Notes: a model not told the origin generated them from the letters alone. A stretch of DNA of 64,000 nt from an uncultured SAR86 cluster bacterium (GCA_902563105.1 CACEVU010000001.1:157649-221648), one strand, 5' to 3'; shown: positions 45,264-54,954, counted from the first letter of the stretch. Made by a program: numbers and translations.

Positions 45264-47282
45264 ATGAAAGTTTTATATTCAAAAATTACTGAAGCTATTA
45301 AGGCTAAACCTAAAGTCGAAACTCTTTGCGACGATCTAACATTAATTGGCATAGAAGTTGATGATATAAAATCTTTTCAGGGAGATAAGATAATTGATTT
45401 TGATTTAACTCCCAATAGAGGAGATTGCTTTTCTATAAGAGGTTTGGCAAGAGATTATTGCGCATTCAAAGGTAAGAATTTTTCTTCGGTAAAAAAAGCT
45501 TCCTTCAAAGGAGGAACTAAATTTAGAAAAAAAATTAAATTATCAGCAAGAGAAGGATGTTCAGCTTACTCAGCTGTTTCTATCTCAAATTTGAAAGAGA
45601 AAAAGAAGTTTCCGGAAAACATAAAAAGGACTTTAAAAGCAGCTGGGATTCAATCAATTCATCCCTTGGTAGACATTGTAAATTTTGTAATGTTAGAAAG
45701 TGGTCAGCCAATGCATGTGTTCGATCAAGATAAAATAGTAGGAGATATCCAAGTTAGATTCGCGAAATCAAAAGAACACATAAAAATTTTAGGTGAAAAG
45801 AAATTAGAACTTACAAAGGATTGTCTTGTTATAGCTGATGAAAAAGAACCCATAGCTTTTGCAGGAATATCAGGAAGCTCAAAACATTCAGTCTCAAAAA
45901 AAACACAAAATTTTTTCATTGAATCCGCTTTTTTTGATCCTAGCATCATAAAAGGCAAAGCCAGAAGATATGGGTTTCAAACAGATGCTTCACAAAGATT
46001 TGAAAGAGGTGTTGATTTCAATCTTCATCAAGATGCCCTTAGGTATGCACTATCTTTAATTCAAGAAATTTATCATGCGGATTTTTCAAAGATCGATACA
46101 ACAAAAAATAAGTATTTTCCTAAGAATAAAATCATAAATATTTCTCTGGAAGATATTAATCAAAAACTTGGTACCGATCTCAAGGAAAATTCAATTAAAT
46201 CTATTTTAAATAGACTTGAAATTAAAATGATAAAAAAAAATAAATTTGACTTAACCTTTGAAGTACCTAGTCATCGGTTTGATTTATCAATTAAAGAAGA
46301 CTTAATTGAAGAGGTTGCGAGAATAGTCGGCTATGACAATTTACCTCAAGTTAAAAATGATCAAGTATCTCAAAATTATGAAAAATCGGACTATGATTTT
46401 CTCAATGAAATAAAAACTTTTATGGTAAGTAAAGGATTCAATGAAGTCATAAACTATTCTTTTCTTGATTCAAAGGCTTTAGAAAATTTAGGCATAAAAA
46501 ATAATAGTATTTCTTTAAAAAATCCTCTTAATAATTCCTTGAGCACCTTGAGAACATCTTTGCTACCCAGCTTAGCCACAAATTTGGAATTTAATATCAA
46601 TAGAGGGCAAAATTTCTTAAATATTTTTGAAATAGGCAAAACCTTTTCAAGTGCTAGCTCTATGGAAACTTTAAACATCGCTGGAATTACTTATGATGAC
46701 GAAAAATTTAAAAATTGGAATACTGATCAAAATTATGATTTTTTCTATTTAAAAGGAATTTTGGAAGATTTATTTAAAGAATTTAGAATTAAAAAGGTAT
46801 CTTGGAAAAAATCTCAAAATGAATTACTCCATCCTTATGCTTCTGCAGACATCTTTTTTAAAAATAAGCTTATTGGCTCTGTAGGAAGTATCAATCCCAG
46901 ATTCTTTAAATCACTTGGATTAAAGAAAGCCTTTTTCTATTTTGAAATTAAACTTGAATCGCTTCCGAGAAATGATTTAGGAAAATTAATTGCGCCTTCA
47001 ATTTATCCTATAACACAAAGAGACTTTTCTTTTGAAATTGATAATGAAGTTTCTTACGAGCTTGTAGAAAAATGTATTCAAACCTCATCAAAAAATTTTT
47101 TTATCGATGTAAAAATTTTCGACGTTTATAATGGAAAAAATATCTCTGATGGTAAAAAAAGTATTGCCTTTAGAGTTTCGTGGGGTTCAAACAAAAGGAC
47201 TTTATCCGAAGAAGAGATTAATAAAGAAGTTAAACTAATTATCTCTGGTATGCAGAAAAAATTTCGAGCAATTTTAAGGTAA
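45264..47282 (+). CDS. pheT: Phenylalanyl-tRNA synthetase beta subunit lacking the EMAP/OB tRNA-binding insert
   Basis: 672 residues, about 120 fewer than E. coli (795). In E. coli the N-terminal segment leading to GLEVDGVEPV is followed by a roughly 110-residue EMAP-type OB domain before TPNRADC. Here IGIEVDDIKSFQ joins almost directly to DKIIDFDLTPNRGDC (residues 29-55), so that domain is absent with no frame break. The B3/B4 editing region (QPMHVFDQDKI, DASQRFERGVD), B5, the catalytic-like domain and the C-terminal B8 ferredoxin-fold anticodon domain (YPITQRDFSFEID, FDVYNGKN) are all present. Confidence 0.95.
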   Translation: MKVLYSKITEAIKAKPKVETLCDDLTLIGIEVDDIKSFQGDKIIDFDLTPNRGDCFSIRGLARDYCAFKGKNFSSVKKASFKGGTKFRKKIKLSAREGCSAYSAVSISNLKEKKKFPENIKRTLKAAGIQSIHPLVDIVNFVMLESGQPMHVFDQDKIVGDIQVRFAKSKEHIKILGEKKLELTKDCLVIADEKEPIAFAGISGSSKHSVSKKTQNFFIESAFFDPSIIKGKARRYGFQTDASQRFERGVDFNLHQDALRYALSLIQEIYHADFSKIDTTKNKYFPKNKIINISLEDINQKLGTDLKENSIKSILNRLEIKMIKKNKFDLTFEVPSHRFDLSIKEDLIEEVARIVGYDNLPQVKNDQVSQNYEKSDYDFLNEIKTFMVSKGFNEVINYSFLDSKALENLGIKNNSISLKNPLNNSLSTLRTSLLPSLATNLEFNINRGQNFLNIFEIGKTFSSASSMETLNIAGITYDDEKFKNWNTDQNYDFFYLKGILEDLFKEFRIKKVSWKKSQNELLHPYASADIFFKNKLIGSVGSINPRFFKSLGLKKAFFYFEIKLESLPRNDLGKLIAPSIYPITQRDFSFEIDNEVSYELVEKCIQTSSKNFFIDVKIFDVYNGKNISDGKKSIAFRVSWGSNKRTLSEEEINKEVKLIISGMQKKFRAILR

Positions 47283-47558
47283 ATGACTTTAACCAAAGCT
47301 AATATTGTTAACTTATTAAATGAGCAAATAGGACTGCCAAAAAAAGATTGTCTAAAAATAGTTAATGCTTATTTTGAAGAAATCAGTAAAGCTTTAGAAA
47401 AAGGGGAAGAAATAAAAATTCCAAAGTTTGGAAATTTTGTAGTTAAACATAAGAAAAGCAGGCCCGGAAGAAATCCAAAAACAGGAGAGACGTATAAAAT
47501 ATCTGACAGAAATGTTATCTCTTTTAGAGCATCTAAAAAACTTCGAGAGTCATTATAA
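47283..47558 (+). CDS. ihfA: Integration host factor subunit alpha
   Basis: 91 residues with GEEIKIPKFGNFVVKHKKSRPGRNPKTGE and VISFRASKKLRE, typical of IhfA; the arm has RNPKTG. Begins at the base after the pheT stop, the conserved pheST-ihfA order. Confidence 0.95.
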   Translation: MTLTKANIVNLLNEQIGLPKKDCLKIVNAYFEEISKALEKGEEIKIPKFGNFVVKHKKSRPGRNPKTGETYKISDRNVISFRASKKLRESL

Positions 47559-47560
47559 AA

Positions 47561-47881
47561 TTGGAAATAGATTTATCTAATTTACCTGATCAAAAATACT
47601 TCACAATAGGAGAGGCTAGTAAAATTCTTGGAGTAAAAGATCATATTCTTAGATATTGGCAAAAATCATTCAAAGATCATTTTTCAGTAAAAAGAATCTC
47701 TAATAGAAGAATGTTTGCGAAAAAGGATCTAATCACTTTTTTCAAAATAAAGGAACTTACAAACAAAGGCTTAAACGTAAAAGCCATAAAGAAAGTTTTT
47801 AAACAAGGAGAGTTATCTTTAGAAGTAGATGTCGAAATTTTAGATTCTCTTAAAGAGATTTTAAAGGTCTTAAAATCTTAA
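47561..47881 (+). CDS. MerR-family transcriptional regulator
   Basis: 106 residues. N-terminal winged helix of MerR type ([25 protein letters not shown], then [32 protein letters not shown]), with a short C-terminus and no effector domain or cysteine set. This gene is conserved after ihfA in gammaproteobacteria and its role is unclear. Start is TTG 47561. The stop ends exactly one base before tRNA-Pro. Confidence 0.85.
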   Translation: MEIDLSNLPDQKYFTIGEASKILGVKDHILRYWQKSFKDHFSVKRISNRRMFAKKDLITFFKIKELTNKGLNVKAIKKVFKQGELSLEVDVEILDSLKEILKVLKS

Positions 47882-47958
47882 CGGGGTGTAGCGCAGCCTG
47901 GTAGCGCACTTGACTGGGGGTCAAGTGGTCGTGGGTTCAAATCCCGCCACCCCGACCA
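47882..47958 (+). tRNA. tRNA-Pro (anticodon GGG)
   Basis: 77 nt. Acceptor CGGGGTG pairs with CACCCCG, then A and encoded CCA. The anticodon stem CTTGA/TCAAG encloses CTGGGGG, giving anticodon GGG. T-arm GTGGGTTCAAATCCCGC. It starts at the base right after the MerR stop codon, as in the E. coli-type ihfA-merR-proL neighbourhood. Confidence 0.96.
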
Positions 47959-48026
47959 GTTTTTAGTGATTTTAATTGTCTTTTGTGATTTCATTAATGA
48001 ATTAATAAAAACTCCAGAGGAATCTT

Positions 48027-49205
48027 ATGGAAAGAAAATACCAAATAGTTTTATACGGCGCTACAGGATTTACTGGAAGACTTTGTGCACAGTATTTTCA
48101 AAATAATTATCCTGACTTAAATTGGGCTATTGCAGGAAGAAATCAAAATAAACTAGATGACCTAAAAAAAGAATTAGATTTAAAGTGCGACATTTTTATT
48201 GCTGATTCTGATGATTATGAAGCGATAACAAATTTTGCTAATCAAACAAAAGTTGTTCTATCTGCGGCAGGTCCTTTTGCAAGATACAGTACAAAAGTCG
48301 TTGAAGCATGCGTAGAGTCTAAAACTCATTACACCGACATTACTGGAGAAAACCACTGGGTTAAAGGTCTTATAGATAAATACCACGACAAAGCTGCTTT
48401 GGATGGAACAAGAATAGTGCCTTCTTGTGGTTATGACTCTATACCATCTGATTTAGGAGTATACTTTTCAGTTACAAGATCCAATAAACCTGTAAAACAT
48501 ATAACCGTTTATCATTCAGCCAAAGGGGGTGCGAGCGGGGGAACTACAGAAACAATGTTTACTATGGGACCTTTGCCTAAGGAAATGAGAGATCCTTTTC
48601 TCCTAAATCCTCCAGACACTGTTTCAGAAATTCAGAGAGATAGAAGTTCAGATGGTTTTTCAGTAAAGCCTATTCCTGGAACTGATGCTTATTCAGGAAT
48701 GGGATTAATGGCTTTTGCAAATACTAGGGTCGTGAGAAGAAGCGCTGCTTTATTCGATCTTAATCAAAATTCTTATGGAACCGACTTTACTTTTAAAGAA
48801 TTAGGTAATTATCCTTCAAAAGCTGCTGCCCGAATAACATCTTTCATTTTAATATCTGCGTTTTTAGTAATTGCTACTCCTTTAAGATATTTAGTAAGAC
48901 CCTTTTTGCCTAAACCGGGTGATGGGCCAGATAAAGAAACCAGAGACAGTGGCTGGTTTAGAGGATTATTTATAGCCGAATTAGAAGACGGCAATGAGAA
49001 ACGTTTTGAAATCTATGGCTCAGGAGATCCAGGATATAAATCAACTTCAAAAATGGTCTGTGAATCTGCTCTCACGTTAGCTTTTTCTGAAGACTTGCCA
49101 TTTGGAAAAGAATTTGGAGGAGTTTTAACATCAGCAGTTGGTCTTGGAGATCCATTAATAAGTAGGTTAATGAAAGCTGGTATTACGTTTGAAGAACTTT
49201 CTTGA
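48027..49205 (+). CDS. Saccharopine dehydrogenase-like oxidoreductase (trans-acting enoyl reductase type)
   Basis: 392 residues. N-terminal Rossmann motif IVLYGATGFTGRLCAQYF, then WAIAGRNQNKL and VLSAAGPFARYSTKVVEAC, and THYTDITGENHWV, PSCGYDSIPSDLG, all typical of this group. A hydrophobic patch (ITSFILISAFLVIATPLRYL) suggests membrane association. Relatives in actinobacteria act on lipid or polyketide double bonds, but here the substrate is unknown. AGAGGAA at 48016-48022 is a good ribosome site. Confidence 0.82.
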   Translation: MERKYQIVLYGATGFTGRLCAQYFQNNYPDLNWAIAGRNQNKLDDLKKELDLKCDIFIADSDDYEAITNFANQTKVVLSAAGPFARYSTKVVEACVESKTHYTDITGENHWVKGLIDKYHDKAALDGTRIVPSCGYDSIPSDLGVYFSVTRSNKPVKHITVYHSAKGGASGGTTETMFTMGPLPKEMRDPFLLNPPDTVSEIQRDRSSDGFSVKPIPGTDAYSGMGLMAFANTRVVRRSAALFDLNQNSYGTDFTFKELGNYPSKAAARITSFILISAFLVIATPLRYLVRPFLPKPGDGPDKETRDSGWFRGLFIAELEDGNEKRFEIYGSGDPGYKSTSKMVCESALTLAFSEDLPFGKEFGGVLTSAVGLGDPLISRLMKAGITFEELS

Positions 49206-49314
49206 TATAACTAATTTTTAGTATTTTATAACCCAATATAAATTTTATTTATATATCATTACTATATTCAGATTTTCATTTTCTCCCAAAGAAACTCTCC
49301 TAAATCTGAATTCA

Positions 49315-49348
49315 GCGAGTCTTTTCCCATAAAAGGCTCGCTTTTTTT
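49315..49348 (+). terminator. Rho-independent terminator
   Basis: GCGAGTCTTTT (49315-49325) pairs with AAAAGGCTCGC (49331-49341), one T-G wobble, loop CCCAT, followed by seven T residues. It ends the saccharopine dehydrogenase-like unit and is the only strong intrinsic terminator I found in the window. Confidence 0.9.
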
Positions 49349-49375
49349 GACAAGGTAATGTGTGTTAAATTTTAT
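49347..49375 (+). promoter_or_regulatory. Candidate promoter of the photolyase gene
   Basis: Exact TTGACA at 49347-49352, starting in the T-run of the terminator, and TTTTAT at 49370-49375 with 17 nt spacing. The -10 match is poor (4 of 6). Confidence 0.35.
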
Positions 49376-49413
49376 GTTGGGCGCAACTAAATACATTATC
49401 TTGTCGCCAAAAT

Positions 49414-50805
49414 ATGAAAAATTTATTTATTTTCAATTCAGACTTTAGACTTAAAGATAATCCCGCTTTATATCGTGCCTCTCATAGTGGCGACTCATTA
49501 GATGCGTTATTTATATTTAATCAACAGAAGTGGCGAGACCATAATGAAAGCGATTTAAAAATAGCTTTTCAAATTGAACATTTAAAAATACTTTCTAAGG
49601 AACTGGATGATTTAAATATTCCTTTGAAGGTTATTTTTGCTAATGGAATCAAGGAAGAGGCTCCAAAGATTATTGAATATGTAACAAGCAACAACATTCA
49701 TAATGTCTTTGTTAACAAAGAGTATGGTCTGAATGAAATTCAAAGAAATTCAGATTTAGAAAGAGATCTTAAAAAAGTTGGAGTAAAACATCATATTTTT
49801 GATTCATCTATTTTTACTCCGGATAGTATAAAAACTCAAAGCGAAACTTTTTTTAAGGTCTATACCCCTTTTTCGAAGGCATTTAGATCCAAGTTGTCGA
49901 CAAAACAAATTGAAGTTTTAGGAATCCCAAAAAAACAATCATCAAAACAGCAAAATAGTGACGAAATTCCTGCCATAGATTTACAGCCAAACAAAAAAGA
50001 AATCTTAGATCTGTATGAAATTGGCGAAGAAAATGCTTTACAAAAATTGGAACAATTTTTAGATCAAAAAATACTTAGATATAAAGAAGAAAGAGATATT
50101 CCATCAATTGATGGAACAAGCTCACTTTCTCCTTATCTTTCGTCAGGAGTATTATCTTCAAAGCAATGTCTTCATTATGTTCTTGGTAAACATTCTGAAA
50201 ATGATATTGGGGTTAGAACATGGGTAAATGAAATCATTTGGCGAGAATTTTACAAATATATTCTCTTTCATAATCCTAGGGTGAGTAAAAATCTTTCATT
50301 TGCTGAAAAATACGATGATTTTCCTTGGTCTGAAAACAAGGAACATTTTGATTCTTGGTGCATTGGTAAAACAGGCGTTCCGATAATTGATGCTGCTATG
50401 TTTCAGCTTAATTCTACTGGCTGGATGCACAACAGGCTAAGAATGATAGTTGCAATGTATTTAACTAAGAACTTGCTTATAGACTGGCGGAAAGGTGAGA
50501 AATATTTCATGGAGCATCTTATAGATGGCGATTTTGCATCTAATAATGGCGGTTGGCAGTGGAGCGCATCAACAGGTGTAGACGCTGCACCATATTTTAG
50601 GATTTTTAATCCAGTAACTCAGTCAGAGAGGTTTGATAAAGATGGAATTTTTATAAAAAAGTGGCTTCCACAGTTATCACTGGTGAAAAATATACATGAC
50701 CCCTCATCTGAAGAAAGAAAAGAGATAGGGTATAGTCTTCATTTAGTTGATTTAAAAGACTCTCGTAAAAGAGCTATTGATGTATTTTCAAATTTTTCTA
50801 AGTAA
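49414..50805 (+). CDS. phrB: Deoxyribodipyrimidine photolyase
   Basis: Light-driven repair of cyclobutane pyrimidine dimers, 463 residues. N-terminal antenna domain (LFIFNSDFRLKDNPAL). C-terminal FAD domain with LSPYLSSGVLSSKQC, VNEIIWREFYKYI, GWMHNRLRMIVAMYLTK and DFASNNGGWQWSASTGVDAAPYFRIFNP, the class I photolyase signature. Suits a sunlit habitat. Photolyase versus cryptochrome cannot be separated with certainty, but the NGGWQW and WR elements favour photolyase. Confidence 0.94.
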   Translation: MKNLFIFNSDFRLKDNPALYRASHSGDSLDALFIFNQQKWRDHNESDLKIAFQIEHLKILSKELDDLNIPLKVIFANGIKEEAPKIIEYVTSNNIHNVFVNKEYGLNEIQRNSDLERDLKKVGVKHHIFDSSIFTPDSIKTQSETFFKVYTPFSKAFRSKLSTKQIEVLGIPKKQSSKQQNSDEIPAIDLQPNKKEILDLYEIGEENALQKLEQFLDQKILRYKEERDIPSIDGTSSLSPYLSSGVLSSKQCLHYVLGKHSENDIGVRTWVNEIIWREFYKYILFHNPRVSKNLSFAEKYDDFPWSENKEHFDSWCIGKTGVPIIDAAMFQLNSTGWMHNRLRMIVAMYLTKNLLIDWRKGEKYFMEHLIDGDFASNNGGWQWSASTGVDAAPYFRIFNPVTQSERFDKDGIFIKKWLPQLSLVKNIHDPSSEERKEIGYSLHLVDLKDSRKRAIDVFSNFSK

Positions 50806-50813
50806 ATAGACGC

Positions 50814-51266
50814 ATGACTAAAGATCATACTCCAGAATACATGAAACAACTTTCTGGCAAGATCCTTGAAATAGATTTTAAAGACGAAACTTTGAAGATG
50901 TCTTTTTTCGCAAAAGAAGATATCTGCCATAGCAACGGGACTATTATCCAAGGGGGCTTCACTACGGTGATGATGGATTCATGTATGGCCTTTTTAGTTA
51001 TGGAATTAACAGATTTTATTTACACGCCAATGTCAATTGACATAAATGTTGCATTTTTGGCTGCAGGAAGACCGGGGGAGCTAGAGTGTAAGTCTAAAAT
51101 AATAAAACTGGGAAAATCTATTGGTTTTGCCAGCGCAGAACTCAGTCAAAACAATGAATTGATTGCAACAGCATCATCCAGCTTAAAGTTGGTTAAAATC
51201 GAAGGAGCACAAAAGGATTTTATAAAAGACAATATTGCGAAAGATGCAAAAATTATAAAGGCCTAG
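50814..51266 (+). CDS. PaaI-family hotdog thioesterase
   Basis: 150 residues. Hotdog core with GTIIQGGFTTVMMDSCMAFLVMEL, where the family usually has HGG..D for catalysis; here IQGG replaces HGG. The following strand is IDINVAFLAAGRPGELECKSKIIKLGKSIGFASAEL. Hydrolyses acyl- or aryl-CoA. Starts 8 nt after phrB and its end overlaps the convergent acyl-CoA dehydrogenase by 4 nt. Confidence 0.8.
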   Translation: MTKDHTPEYMKQLSGKILEIDFKDETLKMSFFAKEDICHSNGTIIQGGFTTVMMDSCMAFLVMELTDFIYTPMSIDINVAFLAAGRPGELECKSKIIKLGKSIGFASAELSQNNELIATASSSLKLVKIEGAQKDFIKDNIAKDAKIIKA

Positions 51267-52480
51267 ATTCCAAAATCCCAGGATAAGCCCTGGTGGTATT
51301 TTTTTAACACCTGTTTAGCAATTAGAATTCTATGAACTTCGTCAGGTCCGTCGGCAAGCCTCAAGGTCCTTGCTCCTTGGTACATTCCAAACAAAGGCAG
51401 GTCGGCAGATACTCCTTTCCAACCATAAACTTGAATAGCTCGATCAACAACTTTATGCATCGCTTCAGGCACGAATATTTTAATTGCTGAAATATCGACT
51501 CTTGGATCATTTTGACTATCCATTACTTCCGCACAATGAATCGTCATTAATCTTGCTGCTTGGATATCGATGTAGGAGTCTGCAATAAAACCCTGAATAA
51601 GTTGTTTGGTTTCGAGTTTTCCTCCATGAACTTCTCTTGAAATTGTTCTTTGAAGCATAAGATCGAATGCTCTCCACATTTGACCAATACTATTCATACA
51701 ATGAAATACTCGTCCCGCACCTAATCTGTCTTGTGCAGCTGCATGACCTGTCCCTCTAGCACCTAGTTGATTTTCAACAGGCACTCTTACATTTTCGTAT
51801 TTTATTTCTACGTGGTCTCCACCAGTATGCCCCCAAATTGGTACAGAGCGAAGTACGTTAAAACCGGGCGTGTCTGTTGGAACAATTATTTGAGTCATTC
51901 TAGAATTTACTTCGCCGTCATCTCCTTCTTCTTCAGTTCTACACATCACAATTGCAAAATCAGCCTTGATGCCATTTGATGTCATTACTTTATGACCATT
52001 AATTATCCACTCATCCCCATCTTTTTTTGCTGTTGTCTGAATAGATCTTGGATCGGAACCCGCATTGTCTGGTTCAGTCATCGAAAAAGCAGATTCCATC
52101 TCACCTGCAATTAAAGGTTCAAGCCATTTCTTCTTTTGTTCTTCTGAACCATATTTAAGCAATACTTTTTGATTTCCTGAGTTGGGAGCTATAACACCAA
52201 AAAGCCTATTTGATAAAGGAGACCAAGCTAAAATTTCATTCATGTATGCATGGGCCATAAAGCCGATGCCCATTCCTCCATATTCTTCAGGAAGGTGAGG
52301 GGCCCATAATTTTTCTTTTTGAACCTCTTTTCTTATTTCATTCCTTAATGAAGATGCATTCTCGCTTTTTGAGTAAATCTCTCTTTCATTTGGAATAATT
52401 TTTTCAGCAACAATATTTGCTGTTCGAGTTCTAATATCGTTTATATCTTCTGATAAAGTTGGAATTGGTGAAATTTGCAT
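51263..52480 (-). CDS. Acyl-CoA dehydrogenase family protein
   Basis: 405 residues. Features of the family: N-terminal helices, FAD/substrate region AFSMTEPDNAGSDPRSIQTTA, central beta domain ending WGHTGGDHVEIKYENVRVP, and C-terminal helices with HCMNSIGQMWRAFDLMLQRT, QVYGWKGVSADLP and MYQGARTLRLADGPDEVHR. Resembles long-chain/ACAD10-11-like members. Introduces a double bond at C2-C3. ACAAGGAA precedes the ATG. Divergent from the esterase lipoprotein. Confidence 0.9.
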   Translation of the reverse strand: MQISPIPTLSEDINDIRTRTANIVAEKIIPNEREIYSKSENASSLRNEIRKEVQKEKLWAPHLPEEYGGMGIGFMAHAYMNEILAWSPLSNRLFGVIAPNSGNQKVLLKYGSEEQKKKWLEPLIAGEMESAFSMTEPDNAGSDPRSIQTTAKKDGDEWIINGHKVMTSNGIKADFAIVMCRTEEEGDDGEVNSRMTQIIVPTDTPGFNVLRSVPIWGHTGGDHVEIKYENVRVPVENQLGARGTGHAAAQDRLGAGRVFHCMNSIGQMWRAFDLMLQRTISREVHGGKLETKQLIQGFIADSYIDIQAARLMTIHCAEVMDSQNDPRVDISAIKIFVPEAMHKVVDRAIQVYGWKGVSADLPLFGMYQGARTLRLADGPDEVHRILIAKQVLKKYHQGLSWDFGI

Positions 52481-52569
52481 AATTTTCCTTGTATTCTTTT
52501 AATAAATAAAATTTTTGATATTTACTATATACTTTTATAGAGAAATCAAAAATCCTTTTAGATATTTAT

Positions 52570-54357
52570 ATGAAATTTGTTGCGAAAACAGTTTTGGTAT
52601 TTTTTCTTGTTTCATGCGCTATGCACGACTCAATGAACCTAGATAATGAAAAAACAAATTTCGTCTTTTCTTTTTCAGAAAAATTTACTGGTTTTGAAAA
52701 CAATAACACCTATCAGTGGCTTGGAATCCCTTATGCACAGGCTCCTGTAAGAAGCCTCAGGTGGAAGGCTCCAAGACCATTACAAGATCAAGAAAAAAAA
52801 ATAAAAGCTTTAAAGTTTGGGAACCCATGTCCTCAGACCGAATCTGTATCCATCGACAAGAAAGGAAATGGATTGTATGTAGGTTCTGAAGACTGCTTAT
52901 TCTTAAATGTTTTCACTCCTAAGAACATAAATCAGGAGAAAAACCTACCCGTCATGTTTTGGATTCACGGAGGAGGAAATACTTCTGGAGAATCAGGATC
53001 ATATGATTTCAGTAAACTTGCAACTGCCCATAATCTAGTGATTGTCACAATAAATTATAGACTGGGTTTTTTAGGATGGTTTTATCATCCTTCCTTTGCA
53101 GCTACCTCTAACAATCTTGAAGATAGGTCAGGAAATTTTGGAACTTTAGATCAAATAATGGCATTGAAATGGGTACAGCAAAACATTGAAGATTTCGGAG
53201 GCGATAAAAATAACGTTACAATATTCGGAGAATCAGCTGGCGGACATAATGTTTTTGCTCTACTAAGTTCTCCATTGGCAAAAAATCTTTTTCATAAAGC
53301 TATTTCTCAGAGTGGCGCTACAGATACTTTTAATTTAAATGAAGCATCAAAATTTTTTGATAAAAATAAGAATTCGCTTTTAACTTCATCAAAAGAGGTT
53401 GTAAGTAGATTGCTTGTGAATGAAAAAACATCAAAAGATCTTTTTGAAGCGAATATTGCTCAAGATTCTATGAATGAATTTAAGCTTTTGGAACAAATGC
53501 AAGACGTTAATCTGGACGAAATATTTAAAATTTATGGAAATTTACAAAATTCTAATCAGGATGGAAAGAAAATGATTCCAAGAGTGCTAAGCGATGGACA
53601 TGTCTTGCCAAAAAGAGGAATGCAGTTTTCCGACAAAAATTTTTATAACGATGTGCCTGTAATTTTTGGAACAAATAGAGATGAAACAAAACTTTTTTCT
53701 GCTATGGAATCTGACTACTCAACTAGTTTTTTAAATAGAATTGTTATCATTCGTAATCAAGAAATGTACGACCTTACAGCAGAGTACGCTTCCAATAATT
53801 GGAAAATTTCTGCTGTGGATAATCCCGCAAGAGATATGACTTCATCCGGTAAAAAAAATGTGTTTGCTTATAGGTTTGATTGGGATGAACAGGGCAAACT
53901 GCTATGGATGGATTTTTCAAAAATTTTTGGTGCTGCACACGCTATGGAAATACCATTTGTAACAGGAACCATGAAACTTTTGGGAATCGAAAGATTTATG
54001 TTTAATAAAGAGAACTTGCCTGATGCCATAAGACTTTCTATTGCCATGCAATCCTATTGGGCAGAATTTGCTTATACTGGATCTCCTGGAAAAGGTAGAG
54101 ACGAAAACTTGCCAGAATGGACTCCATGGTCAAATTCTGGAGATAAATTTTTAATTTTAGATTCTGCAAAAGATCAAGGTATTGTAATGAGTGATTTTGA
54201 ATTGAACAGGTTAAGTGAATTTAAAAGGCTCTATGCAGATGTAAGAGTTAAAAAAAATAAAACAAAATGTAAGTTTCTAAAAAATTTAGTTGAAAATGCA
54301 TATGAAAAAGATGCATTATCTTTCTATAATGAAAAATGTTTAATAGGAGAAAAATAG
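52570..54357 (+). CDS. Type B carboxylesterase, probable lipoprotein
   Basis: 595 residues of the carboxylesterase/cholinesterase alpha/beta-hydrolase family. N-terminal lipobox LVSC after a hydrophobic signal (residues about 5-17) predicts acylation at Cys17. Then YQWLGIPYAQAPVRSLRWKAP, EDCLFLNVFTPKN, the oxyanion hole WIHGGGN, the nucleophile in FGESAGGHN, the acidic residue region GTNRDETKLF and the catalytic His in GAAHAMEIPFV. Acts at the cell surface or periplasm on esters. Next gene starts at the base after its stop. Confidence 0.9.
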   Translation: MKFVAKTVLVFFLVSCAMHDSMNLDNEKTNFVFSFSEKFTGFENNNTYQWLGIPYAQAPVRSLRWKAPRPLQDQEKKIKALKFGNPCPQTESVSIDKKGNGLYVGSEDCLFLNVFTPKNINQEKNLPVMFWIHGGGNTSGESGSYDFSKLATAHNLVIVTINYRLGFLGWFYHPSFAATSNNLEDRSGNFGTLDQIMALKWVQQNIEDFGGDKNNVTIFGESAGGHNVFALLSSPLAKNLFHKAISQSGATDTFNLNEASKFFDKNKNSLLTSSKEVVSRLLVNEKTSKDLFEANIAQDSMNEFKLLEQMQDVNLDEIFKIYGNLQNSNQDGKKMIPRVLSDGHVLPKRGMQFSDKNFYNDVPVIFGTNRDETKLFSAMESDYSTSFLNRIVIIRNQEMYDLTAEYASNNWKISAVDNPARDMTSSGKKNVFAYRFDWDEQGKLLWMDFSKIFGAAHAMEIPFVTGTMKLLGIERFMFNKENLPDAIRLSIAMQSYWAEFAYTGSPGKGRDENLPEWTPWSNSGDKFLILDSAKDQGIVMSDFELNRLSEFKRLYADVRVKKNKTKCKFLKNLVENAYEKDALSFYNEKCLIGEK

Positions 54358-54954
54358 ATGAAAAAAATAGATTTTTATTTTGATTTTGCAAGTCCTAATG
54401 CTTATTTGGCTAATAAGGTAATCAAAAAAATAAAGGAAAAAGCTGGAGCCGAAATAAACTATATACCTGTTTTGCTAGGAGGTATCTTTAAATCAACAAA
54501 CAACAAGCCTCCGATGGAGCAATTTTTTGGAGTTAAAAATAAAAACGAATACCAAAACCTCGAAATGCAACGTTTCATTGATAGACACGATCTTAAGGAT
54601 TTTAAAATGAATCCGCATTTTCCTGTTATTAGTTTACAAATTATAAGAGGAGCTGTTGCTGCTGAAATGGATGGTTATCTTGAAGAATACATAGAGAAAG
54701 TATTGGTCCATATGTGGGAAGATCCAAAAAAAATGGATGATCCTGAAGTAATAAAAGCAGCTTTCGCAGAGTCAGGATTTGATGCTGAAAAATTAATGTC
54801 TCAAATGCAAGATCCAGAGGTAAAAGCAAAGTTAATTTCAAATACAGAAGCTGCTGTAGAAAGGGGCGTTTTCGGAATTCCTAGTTTCTTTGTTGACGAT
54901 GAAATGTTTTTTGGAAAAGATACTCTTTGGCAGATAGAAGAACTACTTTCCTAG
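54358..54954 (+). CDS. 2-hydroxychromene-2-carboxylate isomerase/DsbA-like GST-kappa family protein
   Basis: 198 residues. Thioredoxin-fold start KIDFYFDFASPNAYLANKVI (no CxxC; the Ser/Pro motif of the isomerase family), LLGGIFKSTNNKPPMEQ, HFPVISLQIIRGA, and C-terminal GVFGIPSFFVDDEMFFGKD. Glutathione-dependent isomerase or transferase. The 3' end overlaps the convergent wecA-like gene by 12 nt. Substrate unknown. Confidence 0.85.
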   Translation: MKKIDFYFDFASPNAYLANKVIKKIKEKAGAEINYIPVLLGGIFKSTNNKPPMEQFFGVKNKNEYQNLEMQRFIDRHDLKDFKMNPHFPVISLQIIRGAVAAEMDGYLEEYIEKVLVHMWEDPKKMDDPEVIKAAFAESGFDAEKLMSQMQDPEVKAKLISNTEAAVERGVFGIPSFFVDDEMFFGKDTLWQIEELLS

